From positions 1 to 45,047 of the forward strand of contig JAHHRI010000008.1 in assembly GCA_020025875.1 (NCBI GenBank): DNA of 45,047 nt. Reading direction: 5' to 3'. Below are positions 33,034 through 40,992 of the stretch, one piece after another. This DNA is from Alphaproteobacteria bacterium. GTDB lineage: Bacteria > Pseudomonadota > Alphaproteobacteria > RF32 > CAG-239. The position numbers and the translations under genes were made by a program. The notes below the pieces were generated by a model. It was not told where the DNA came from, made no database searches, and saw only the letters and a program-made list of their open reading frames with translations. Each line of letters opens with the position of its first letter. The stretch's first letter is position 1.

Positions 33034-34365
33034 TCAAAACTGACCGCGCAGCCAGTCACGGATTTCTAAATGATCAACCCGATCAATCACATCGCTGAGG
33101 TAGGCATCGATCAACATCCGCCGCGCCTCATCTTCGCCAATGCCGCGTGATCGAAGATAAAATAATTGTTCCCGATCCAACTCGCCGCTTGCCGCACCGT
33201 GAGAGCACTTAACGTCATCGGCATAAATTTCCAATTCGGGTTTGGCATCTACTTCTGCCGTATCGCTTAAAAGGAGTGCCTTATGCAGCTGCCGTCCTTC
33301 GGTTTTTTGGGCATCTCTAGCAATCTGAATTTTGCCCTGAAAGACGCCTTTGGCTTTGTCGTCAACCACTCCTTTGATTAATTGTGAAGAATAGGTCTTT
33401 TCCGCCAAGTGTTCAATATCGGTGGTGGTGTCTGCCGTCATTTGTCCGTTGGCCAGATAAGCGGCATTGGCTTCCGCTTTGGCATTTTCTTCCAATAGGC
33501 GAATCAACGTTTCGTTGCGGCAGAGAGCTGCGCCTTTTTGCAAACAAAAACCTTTGTATGCGCCGTTTTTCTTAATGCGCACACAACTTAATGCCATATG
33601 CACCGCCTGTTTTGCCTCGTCTTGAAGTTTGTAATGATTAAGCACCGCGCCGGCACCGAGATAAATTTCATTAACGCTGTTGTTAAAATAGCGCAAGTTT
33701 GTTTCTTCACCGCCAAAGTAATATTCCAACAGTTCGGCTTGAGCGCCTTCTTCCATCACAATCAGATTGCGCACATTGGCCAAGCAACCGTCGCCGACGG
33801 CGTGAAAAAGCAGCGCCAACGGGCGGGAAAGGCAAACCCCGCGTTCAATGCGAATAAACAACCCTTCTTCCAGATAAGCCGTGTTGAGTGCGGCAAAAGG
33901 ATACTGACTCAAATTGATATATTTGCCAAGCAGATGATCGTCTTCTCCGCGGGCAAACGCTTCCATCAAAGTCATCACCTGCACCCCCTGCGGAAGAGCC
34001 GGATATATCGGCACAAACTGCCCGTTGTGAAAATGCAAACAATAAGCCTCAAACGGCAAGTCCGGACACAGAGCTTGACAATGCCCGCAACAGCAGTGGC
34101 CGGCTTTGTCTTTTTCCGGTTGTTGACGGCAGTCGTCATCATCGTGATGGCAGTCGCAGCTTTCGGGTTCGCCCGCCAACTCGCTCAAAAACTTAGAAGC
34201 CGGCGGCACAAAATCGCCTTTTTGCAGCAGATCCAGTCGGGTATATTTCCAAGCTTCGACTTTTGTCGTCGGCAGCAAAAAAGCCCTACGCCCCTTTTCC
34301 CGCAGCGCTTCCAGCCGCGGAATATCCGCACCGAACAATTCAATATCCCGTATCAATTCCGCCAT
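33034..34365 (-). CDS. sufD: SufD with a Cys/His-rich insertion
   Basis: Scaffold subunit of the SufBCD complex. The C-terminal core is typical: the beta-helix region followed by DVKCSHGAASGELD with the conserved His, then EQLFYLRSRGI. The N-terminal region matches SufD until about residue 66. It is then interrupted by a segment at 70-100 with eight Cys, four His and four consecutive Asp, beginning CDCHHDDDDC and later HCCCGHC. SufD family members I know do not have this. It could bind iron, zinc or copper. The gene lies one base after sufC. The protein has 443 residues. Confidence 0.94.
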   Translation of the reverse strand: MAELIRDIELFGADIPRLEALREKGRRAFLLPTTKVEAWKYTRLDLLQKGDFVPPASKFLSELAGEPESCDCHHDDDDCRQQPEKDKAGHCCCGHCQALCPDLPFEAYCLHFHNGQFVPIYPALPQGVQVMTLMEAFARGEDDHLLGKYINLSQYPFAALNTAYLEEGLFIRIERGVCLSRPLALLFHAVGDGCLANVRNLIVMEEGAQAELLEYYFGGEETNLRYFNNSVNEIYLGAGAVLNHYKLQDEAKQAVHMALSCVRIKKNGAYKGFCLQKGAALCRNETLIRLLEENAKAEANAAYLANGQMTADTTTDIEHLAEKTYSSQLIKGVVDDKAKGVFQGKIQIARDAQKTEGRQLHKALLLSDTAEVDAKPELEIYADDVKCSHGAASGELDREQLFYLRSRGIGEDEARRMLIDAYLSDVIDRVDHLEIRDWLRGQF

Positions 34366-34366
34366 T

Positions 34367-35125
34367 TTACTTTTCTTTCACAAATTCGGCATAGCCTTTT
34401 TCTTCCAGTTCCAGCGCCAGATTCTTATCGCCGGACTTAACAATCCGCCCATCGGCAAACACATGGACGACATCGGGCACAATATAATTAAGCAGGCGCT
34501 GATAATGAGTGATAACCAACAGCGAACGGCGACCGTCCCGAAGCCGATTAACTCCCTCTGCCACCACTTTTAAAGCATCGATATCAAGTCCGGAATCGGC
34601 CTCGTCCAAAATGGCTAATTGCGGTTTTAAAACAGCCATCTGCAAAGTTTCCAGCCGTTTTTTCTCTCCGCCGGAAAAACCGACATTGACCGGACGCTTC
34701 AACATTTCGGCATCAATTCCCAGTTTGCGCCCTTCTTCTCGCACCATTTTGACAAATTCCATGGTGTCCAGCTCCGGCAACTGATGATACTTTCTAACGG
34801 CATTGACGGCCTGCTTTAAAAAACCCATAACCGGCACTCCCGGAATTTCGACAGGATACTGCATAATCAGGAAAACGCCTTCGCGGGCACGGTCTTCCGG
34901 CGAGAGTGACAACAAGTCGCGACCGCGGAATTTAACCGTGCCGGAAACAACCTCATACCCCGGCTTGCCGCTCAGCAAATAGGACAAAGTCGATTTGCCG
35001 GCACCGTTGGGTCCCATAATGGCGTGAACTTCTCCTTCATTAATCGTCAAATTAAAGCCCTTGATGATTTCTTTGCCTGCCACACGGGCGTGCAGATCCT
35101 CTATTTCCAGTAAAGCTGTGTTCAT
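34367..35125 (-). CDS. sufC: SufC, ABC-type ATPase of the SUF system
   Basis: ATPase that energises the SufBD scaffold. The 252-residue protein has Walker A GPNGAGKST (about 38-46), the signature NVGFSGGEKKR and Walker B LAILDEADSGLD; the Gln-loop is in MQYPVEIPG. The ATG at 35125 is chosen because AAGGAAG precedes it and it overlaps the MazG-like stop as ATGA. sufD follows after one base. Confidence 0.97.
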   Translation of the reverse strand: MNTALLEIEDLHARVAGKEIIKGFNLTINEGEVHAIMGPNGAGKSTLSYLLSGKPGYEVVSGTVKFRGRDLLSLSPEDRAREGVFLIMQYPVEIPGVPVMGFLKQAVNAVRKYHQLPELDTMEFVKMVREEGRKLGIDAEMLKRPVNVGFSGGEKKRLETLQMAVLKPQLAILDEADSGLDIDALKVVAEGVNRLRDGRRSLLVITHYQRLLNYIVPDVVHVFADGRIVKSGDKNLALELEEKGYAEFVKEK

Positions 35126-35418
35126 TTTTGCTTCCTTGTTTTTTCTTCCCATTCGTCCAGACGCCGTTCAATCTTTGCCAATTTGCCGATTTTGTAATCT
35201 GCCACCTGTTGTTCGATCTGATAGCAGCATTTCAGCTGAGCCAGCATAATTTCGACATCTGCCGTTTCTTCAATCAACTCGTTTAGGTTGTCTTTGTTAC
35301 GGTTGACATTTTTCAAAATTTCCTTAATCAGTTCCGACATTTCTTCAATGACCTGAAGCATCTGCGGCTGCTTGCCCCAAACCCGCAACGCCCGTTCGTA
35401 TAAATCTTTTTCTATCAT
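35122..35418 (-). CDS. MazG-like nucleotide pyrophosphohydrolase
   Basis: A 98-residue helical protein resembling all-alpha NTP pyrophosphatases, which hydrolyse NTPs or dNTPs to monophosphates. The metal-binding pattern is present: EEMSE (25-29) then EETAD (50-54), giving E-x-x-E and E-x-x-D. It is shorter than full MazG and more like phage or single-domain forms. AAGGAG precedes the ATG at 35418. The stop overlaps the sufC start by four bases (ATGA) and the gene lies 23 bases after the deoxyribosyltransferase-phosphatase fusion. Its location in a suf operon is unexpected. Confidence 0.75.
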   Translation of the reverse strand: MIEKDLYERALRVWGKQPQMLQVIEEMSELIKEILKNVNRNKDNLNELIEETADVEIMLAQLKCCYQIEQQVADYKIGKLAKIERRLDEWEEKTRKQK

Positions 35419-35441
35419 CTTTGCTCCTTCATCTTTGTTCC

Positions 35442-36449
35442 TTAGCAAAAAACTTCTTCATCATACGCCCCCGCTATCGCACACTTAAAAAACAACAGGT
35501 CCTCTTCCGACATGGGGGTAAAATGGTTGCCGTCAACGCCGACGTCTATGCCGAAAGGCTTACATTTTTGCCGACCGTGAATATGGCCGAAAGCGTTAAA
35601 CATATCTCGATCGCAAGCCGAAGGCTTGTGTGAAAGATGCAGCGTTGCCGCGTCTGAAGTTTGAATGACCCGACTGAAATCGACAGAGGCAAAAGTCCGC
35701 TCCAGTTCTTTTCGGTAGGCCGGATTGCGTTTTATTTCATCAACTTCATAATTGCCCAAAACCAAACGAATTTGACCATTAAGGTGTGCGGCAAACGTCA
35801 AATCGCCAAAATCGCCCAAATGCCAAACCGTATCTTGCGGTTCCACCAACCGGTTCCAGTTGGCCACCATCGCCCAATTCATTTCTTCGACCGAAGCAAA
35901 CGGACGTCGCGACAATGTCAATGCTCTCGCCGAACCGAAATGAGTGTCTGCCGTAAAAAACACCCGTCCGCTCATTGTCAGCCGCCGACGCACTTCCGCC
36001 AAAGTTTGCTCATAGGTATCAAAAACCGAACACGCCGTTTTCTCGCAACGTTTGCAAATATAGCTTTTGCCGGCAAATCCGTCCTCAATGCCGATAACCA
36101 CGGTTTTTCTAAGGCGGCGGTTAAAGTCGGTACGCCCCAGCCATTCGCCAAGCTCAAAACGGGTGGTCTGCGCATAGCTGCGTCCGCTGACTTCCTTTGC
36201 TGCCACCGGCAGCCAAAACATGATCACATCGGCACGGGCCAAATAATAACTTTCCCAGTTGACCTGAGTGTCATAGTCAAAATCGTCTCTTTTTTCTTGA
36301 CGCGGATCCGCAACGTAAACATCCAGATCGGCCAAGTCTGCCGCCGCACGTATTTGCCATTTTTCCGCCCCCATGATCGGGCCGGCAAGAAAAACCAATT
36401 TTTTATCTTTTAAATCTGCCGGAGGCATATCCGATTTTAACAAAATCAT
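35442..36449 (-). CDS. Fusion of nucleoside 2-deoxyribosyltransferase-like and metallophosphatase domains
   Basis: A 335-residue two-domain protein. Residues about 17-125 resemble nucleoside 2-deoxyribosyltransferase-like proteins: FLAGPI (20-25), ARADVIMFWLP (71-81) and TRFELGEW (96-103), with the presumed catalytic Glu99. A linker with CKRCEKTAC (132-140) could bind metal. Residues about 161-320 are a calcineurin-type phosphoesterase: TADTHFG (Asp168, His170), HLGDFGD (Asp213), GNYE (232-235), LSHKP (His274) and GHIHGR (His289, His291). The usual GNH(D/E) His is Tyr here. The ATG overlaps the sufB stop by one base (TAATG). Likely roles are modification or cleanup of nucleosides or nucleotides; both domain types are frequent in phage genomes. 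Confidence 0.8.
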   Translation of the reverse strand: MILLKSDMPPADLKDKKLVFLAGPIMGAEKWQIRAAADLADLDVYVADPRQEKRDDFDYDTQVNWESYYLARADVIMFWLPVAAKEVSGRSYAQTTRFELGEWLGRTDFNRRLRKTVVIGIEDGFAGKSYICKRCEKTACSVFDTYEQTLAEVRRRLTMSGRVFFTADTHFGSARALTLSRRPFASVEEMNWAMVANWNRLVEPQDTVWHLGDFGDLTFAAHLNGQIRLVLGNYEVDEIKRNPAYRKELERTFASVDFSRVIQTSDAATLHLSHKPSACDRDMFNAFGHIHGRQKCKPFGIDVGVDGNHFTPMSEEDLLFFKCAIAGAYDEEVFC

Positions 36450-37900
36450 TAGCCGACACTCCCTTCCAGACTGATATTAATTAATTTAGACGCTTCGATT
36501 GCAAACTCCATGGGCAGCTGGCGCATCACCTCTTTGCAAAAACCGTTAACAATCAGCCCCACGGCATCTTCTTCGGAAATGCCCCGACTTTTGCAATAAA
36601 AAAGCTGTTCGTCACTAATTTTTGAGGTTGTCGCTTCATGTTCGAGGATAGCGGTACGACTGCGGTTTTCAACATAAGGAATGGTATGAGAACCACATGT
36701 CGAGCCAATCAACAAACTGTCACATTGCGAATAATTGCGGGCGTTGGCAGCCGTGGCGGCCACTTTGACCAACCCGCGATAAGTTTGGTCGGAAAAACCG
36801 GCAGAAATGCCTTTGGAAATAATTTTGGAAGTTGTGTTTTTACCGATGTGAATCATTTTGGTGCCGGTATCGGCTTGTTGATGGTTATTCGTCAGCGCCA
36901 CCGAATAAAACTCGCCCACGGAATTGTCCCCTTGCAACAGACAAGACGGATATTTCCAAGTAACCGCCGAACCAGTTTCCACCTGTGTCCAAGAAACTTT
37001 AGAATTTATGCCACGGCAAGCCGCACGCTTGGTTACAAAATTGTAAACACCGCCTTTGCCGTCTTTATCTCCCGGATACCAGTTCTGCACTGTCGAATAT
37101 TTAACTTCCGCATTGTCCAGCACCACAATTTCGACAATCGCCGCATGCAGCTGGTTTTCGTCCCTCTGGGGAGCGGTACAGCCTTCCAAATAGGAAACAT
37201 AGCTGCCTTCGTCGGCAACAATCAGCGTCCGTTCAAACTGGCCGGTATTTTTGGCATTAATCCGAAAATAGGTGGAAAGCTCCATCGGGCAGCGGACGCC
37301 TTTGGGAATATAGACGAACGATCCGTCGGTAAACACCGCCGAGTTGAGGCAGGCAAAAAAGTTGTCGGTATGAGGCACAACCGAACCAAGATATTTTTTC
37401 ACCAATTCCGGATAGTCTTTGATGGCTTCGGAAATGGAGCAAAAGATCACCCCTTTTTCCGCCAATTTGGCTCGGTAAGTGGTGGCCACCGACACGCTGT
37501 CAAACACCGCATCAACCGCCACCACCCCTGCCAGCGCTTCCTGCTCTTTCAGAGGAATGCCGAGCTTATCATAGGTTTCAAGCAACTGTTTGTCCACTTC
37601 ATCCAGACTTTTCGGAGCCGCTTTGCGTTTGGGGGCGGAATAGTAATATAAATCCTGATAATTGATTTTGTCATAAGTCAGTTTTGCCCAAGAGGGCTCC
37701 GTCATCGTCTGCCAAAAAGCAAACGCCTTAAGACGCTTTTCCAGCAGCCAATCCGGCTCGCCTTTTTTGGCGGAAATTAAACGAATAATGTCGGGGTTCA
37801 ACCCTTTCGGAGCGGTTTCCGCCTCAATTTCGGTCACAAAGCCGTATTTATATTTGTCGCCGCTTGTGTCCACAATCTCCGGCTGTTTGCTGTTTGCCAT
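36449..37900 (-). CDS. sufB: SufB, iron-sulfur cluster scaffold subunit
   Basis: Central scaffold of the SufBCD complex on which clusters are built. From the ATG at 37900 (AGGGAAA upstream) the protein has 483 residues, normal for the family. IPKGVRCPMELSTYFRIN, the core YLEGCTAP, the NSKVSWTQVETGSAVTWK region (read as two pieces, NSKVSWTQ and ETGSAVTWK) and the end IVNGFCKEV are diagnostic, with a Cys in each of several expected sites. The C-terminus LEGSVG is typical. It is the first gene of the operon, with a promoter at 37969-37997. No sufA or iscR/rirA gene precedes it in this window. Confidence 0.97.
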   Translation of the reverse strand: MANSKQPEIVDTSGDKYKYGFVTEIEAETAPKGLNPDIIRLISAKKGEPDWLLEKRLKAFAFWQTMTEPSWAKLTYDKINYQDLYYYSAPKRKAAPKSLDEVDKQLLETYDKLGIPLKEQEALAGVVAVDAVFDSVSVATTYRAKLAEKGVIFCSISEAIKDYPELVKKYLGSVVPHTDNFFACLNSAVFTDGSFVYIPKGVRCPMELSTYFRINAKNTGQFERTLIVADEGSYVSYLEGCTAPQRDENQLHAAIVEIVVLDNAEVKYSTVQNWYPGDKDGKGGVYNFVTKRAACRGINSKVSWTQVETGSAVTWKYPSCLLQGDNSVGEFYSVALTNNHQQADTGTKMIHIGKNTTSKIISKGISAGFSDQTYRGLVKVAATAANARNYSQCDSLLIGSTCGSHTIPYVENRSRTAILEHEATTSKISDEQLFYCKSRGISEEDAVGLIVNGFCKEVMRQLPMEFAIEASKLINISLEGSVG

Positions 37901-37968
37901 TTTCCCTGTTTCCCCTATCGGCGCCGCAACCTGCGCCAACTTCTTTTTTCCTCAATTAAACTGTCGCC

Positions 37969-37997
37969 AATGTACTTTTTTTTGCCTCAAATTGCAA
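37969..37997 (-). promoter_or_regulatory. Predicted promoter of the suf operon
   Basis: On the minus strand TTGCAA (37992-37997), 17-base spacer and TACATT (37969-37974), about 70 bases upstream of the sufB start. The spacer is A-rich. I see no clear iron- or IscR-type operator. Confidence 0.5.
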
Positions 37998-38088
37998 GTT
38001 CTTATTTGAGAGTAAAGGAAAAATTAAACATCTTTCCGCTACAATAATCGCAGTTTTTAAAATATACTTTGAAAGAGGTGAAACGAAA

Positions 38089-38943
38089 TTGCGGAAGGCT
38101 CTGACAGGAATAGTGCTTTTGTGGCTGACCGGATGCGCCTCCCTGTTCGGCACGCCGGAAACGGTGAGCATTGAAAAAGGCGACACCCTCTACAGCATTT
38201 CCAAACGCTACGACCTGCCGCTGCGTGACTTGATTGACGCCAACGGTCTCACGCCGCCCTACACTCTCAAAGTGGGGCAGGTTTTAAGGTTGCCGATAAG
38301 CACCTACCACATCGTTTCCCGCGGGGACACGCTTTACAGCATATCGCGCCGATACAACGTCAATATGGCAGACTTAAAACAGATCAACAATCTTGCCTAC
38401 CCGTATACGTTGGCCGTGGGACAAAAAGTGATGCTTGCGGGCCGCGTGCAGCGCGCTTCTTTCGCCTCGCAAAAAAGCACCTACAAAAACAGCCGCACGG
38501 CACGTTCCGGCTCGCGCAAAACAACCGTTCGTCCGGCACCTCGCTCTTATGCGGTTGCCAAACACCGCAAAAGCAAATTTTCGTGGCCGACACAAGGAAC
38601 CGTCGTGTCCAAATTCGGCGCCATCGGCAAAGGACGCGCCAACGACGGCATTAACATCAAAGCGGCTCGCGGCTCTGCCGTTAAAGCGGCAGACGCCGGC
38701 ACCATCGCTTATGCCGGCAACGAACTGAGAGGGTTCGGCAACTTGATTTTGGTGCGTCATTATGACGGCTGGATTACCGCCTATGCCCACAATGACCGCC
38801 TGCTGGTCAAAAAGGGGCAGAAAGTGCGGCGGGGAGAAAAAATCGCCACCGTCGGCGCTACCGGCGGCGTCAACTCACCGCAGTTGCATTTTGAAATCCG
38901 CGCCGGCAAAAAAGCCGTTAATCCGATCGCCTATCTGCCGTAA
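38089..38943 (+). CDS. NlpD-like LysM/LytM lipoprotein
   Basis: A 284-residue envelope lipoprotein: signal peptide with lipobox LTGC (Cys about residue 16), two LysM peptidoglycan-binding repeats (each with GDTLYSISxRY, near residues 31-73 and 78-118), a basic linker and a C-terminal LytM/M23 domain. The LytM domain has lost the first zinc ligand (NDGIN in place of HxGxD) and reads LHFEIR at the end, as in NlpD. Such degenerate domains activate peptidoglycan amidases at cell division and do not cut themselves. The start is TTG, with GAGGTG about ten bases upstream. It precedes yajC by about 100 bases, a common alphaproteobacterial order. Confidence 0.88.
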   Translation: MRKALTGIVLLWLTGCASLFGTPETVSIEKGDTLYSISKRYDLPLRDLIDANGLTPPYTLKVGQVLRLPISTYHIVSRGDTLYSISRRYNVNMADLKQINNLAYPYTLAVGQKVMLAGRVQRASFASQKSTYKNSRTARSGSRKTTVRPAPRSYAVAKHRKSKFSWPTQGTVVSKFGAIGKGRANDGINIKAARGSAVKAADAGTIAYAGNELRGFGNLILVRHYDGWITAYAHNDRLLVKKGQKVRRGEKIATVGATGGVNSPQLHFEIRAGKKAVNPIAYLP

Positions 38944-39042
38944 TAAAAAGAAAAATTTGTTGACGATTTGACTTTTTAATATTGTTATCCTTAGATAATA
39001 GTGTATATTTGTGTCCAGTCAATTTAACGCAAGGAGAAAAAA

Positions 39043-39408
39043 ATGTTCATAAATGATGCTTTGGCTCAGACTGCCGCTGTCGCGGCCCCACAGGCATCGG
39101 TCGCCAGCACGCTGATTCAGTTGGCGCTGATTTTTATTGTCTTCTACTTCATACTTATTCGTCCTCAACAGAAAAAGATCGCACAGCACCAAGCCATGCT
39201 GGAAGCCATCAAAAAAGGAGACAAAATCATTACCGGCGGTGGCATTTACGGCACCGTAACCAAAGCTGACGAGATGAAATTGGAGGTTGAAATTGCCTCT
39301 GGTCTGACCGTTACCGTCAATCGCGCCACCATACGCGACGTTATCACCGACGAAGAGGAAAACACCCCGAAGGCAAAGAAACAACCCAAAGCGGTGGAAA
39401 AAAAATAA
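39043..39408 (+). CDS. yajC: YajC, Sec translocon accessory protein
   Basis: A 121-residue membrane protein of the SecDF-YajC complex, which assists protein export. One transmembrane helix lies at about 22-41, followed by the family motif ILIRPQQKK and GDKIITGGGIYGTV. The C-terminal tail is long and basic. AAGGAG precedes the ATG. A weak promoter may lie at 38960-38996 (TTGACG or TTGACT as -35), but no -10 box is convincing. The gap to secD is 12 bases. Confidence 0.96.
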   Translation: MFINDALAQTAAVAAPQASVASTLIQLALIFIVFYFILIRPQQKKIAQHQAMLEAIKKGDKIITGGGIYGTVTKADEMKLEVEIASGLTVTVNRATIRDVITDEEENTPKAKKQPKAVEKK

Positions 39409-39420
39409 GAGGAATACTTA

Positions 39421-40965
39421 ATGTACAAACTATCCCAAACCAGAATTTATATTATTCTTGCTATCTGCTTAGCCGGAATATTCTTTGCCGTACCGAACAT
39501 GATCGGCAACAAAAACAAACTGCCCAAATGGTGGCAGCCGGTCAACCTCGGCCTTGACTTGCAGGGCGGCTCAAACCTGCTGTTGGAAGTTAAAGTCGAC
39601 GACGTCATCAAAGAAAGAATGGGGCAAATCGAAGACGAGGCTCGTCAGGTTTTGCGTGATAACAAAATTCGCTATCAAAACCTAAAAACCGGCGCAGACA
39701 ACGTCAAAGTTAAAATCGACAACCTAAACGCCAGAAGCAAAGCCATTTCCGCCTTCCGCAAAATGAACGGTGACTTGAACGTGCAGGAAACCGGTGACGG
39801 CATAATCGAAATTCGCTACCGTGAGCAAGCTCTGAACGAATTGAAGCTGAAAGCCGTTGATCAGTCGATTGAAATCGTCCGACGTCGTATTGACGAAACC
39901 GGCACCAACGAACCCTCCATTCAAAGCCAAGGCGTAGATCGCATCGCGGTACAGCTTCCCGGCGAACAGAATCCGGAAAGAGTCAAAGCGCTGCTCGGCA
40001 AAACGGCAAAGCTGTCCTTCCATTTGGTAGACAGTCGCAGCAGCGCCGCCGATGCGCGCCGCGGCAAGCTTAGCAACTCATCCAGACTGATCAACAGCAA
40101 TGAGGGGGGAATGATGGTTATCAGCCGCAAACCGGTGGTTACCGGAGAGCATTTGGTTGATGCCCGCGCCGCTTTTGACGGAGGCACCCCTGTTGTCAGC
40201 TTCAAGTTTGACAGTTTCGGCGGCAAAAAATTTGGCGAAGCCACGCAAAACCATGTCGGCGAAAGACTGGCCATTGTTTTAGACAACGAAGTCATTTCGG
40301 CACCAAACATTCAAACCGCCATTCTCGGCGGATCGGGTCAGATCAGTGGTAACTTTACGCTGGAATCGGCACAAGAATTGGCGTTGCTGTTACGCTCCGG
40401 CGCTCTGCCCGCACCGCTTGAAGTGCTGGAAGAAAGAACTGTCGGCGCCGGTTTAGGATCAGACTCAATCAACGCCGGTGTTACCGCTTCGGTCATTGGT
40501 CTGATTGCGGTGGTTCTCTTTATGATCGCCGCTTATGGCCTGTTTGGTATCTTTACCACCGTCACCGTGTTTCTCAACCTGTTCCTGATGCTGGGCATTT
40601 TGAGCATTATCGGCGCCACGTTGACGTTGCCCGGCATTGCCGGCATCATCCTCACCATCGGCATGGCCGTTGACGCCAATGTGCTGATTTTTGAGAGAAT
40701 GCGCGAAGAAGTCAAAAACAAACGTTCCCCGCGGGACGCCGCAGAAGCCGGCTTTACCGAAGCATGGGCAACAATTGTTGACTCTAACCTGACAACGCTT
40801 GTCGCCGCCTTTGTTCTGCTTTATTTCGGCACGGGACCGGTCAGAGGCTTTGCCGTGACTTTGGCTATCGGTATTGCAACCTCCATGTTCACTTCGGTAA
40901 CCGTCACCCGCCTGATCATCACCGGATGGCTGCAAAAATACAAACCGACAAAATTGCCGATTTAA
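39421..40965 (+). CDS. secD: Protein translocase subunit SecD
   Basis: Proton-motive-force-linked subunit that pulls exported proteins across the inner membrane. The 514-residue protein has an N-terminal helix, the diagnostic GLDLQGGSNLLLEV (about 44-57), the large periplasmic domain with DxxRVAVQLPG-type sequence (VDRIAVQLPG) and five C-terminal helices with GMAVDANVLIFERMREE. AGAGGAATA precedes the ATG. It is co-transcribed with yajC and secF. Confidence 0.97.
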   Translation: MYKLSQTRIYIILAICLAGIFFAVPNMIGNKNKLPKWWQPVNLGLDLQGGSNLLLEVKVDDVIKERMGQIEDEARQVLRDNKIRYQNLKTGADNVKVKIDNLNARSKAISAFRKMNGDLNVQETGDGIIEIRYREQALNELKLKAVDQSIEIVRRRIDETGTNEPSIQSQGVDRIAVQLPGEQNPERVKALLGKTAKLSFHLVDSRSSAADARRGKLSNSSRLINSNEGGMMVISRKPVVTGEHLVDARAAFDGGTPVVSFKFDSFGGKKFGEATQNHVGERLAIVLDNEVISAPNIQTAILGGSGQISGNFTLESAQELALLLRSGALPAPLEVLEERTVGAGLGSDSINAGVTASVIGLIAVVLFMIAAYGLFGIFTTVTVFLNLFLMLGILSIIGATLTLPGIAGIILTIGMAVDANVLIFERMREEVKNKRSPRDAAEAGFTEAWATIVDSNLTTLVAAFVLLYFGTGPVRGFAVTLAIGIATSMFTSVTVTRLIITGWLQKYKPTKLPI

Positions 40966-40992
40966 CTTAAAACCAATTAAGGATAATAAAAA

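Noticed and set aside
36638..37651. A long open frame (337 codons) on the plus strand opposite sufB
   Set aside because: It is wholly antisense to the conserved sufB sequence, lacks a ribosome binding site and gives no recognisable protein. Similar antisense frames occur opposite fba, the RNA methyltransferase, hslU, sufS and sufD, as expected for this codon usage.
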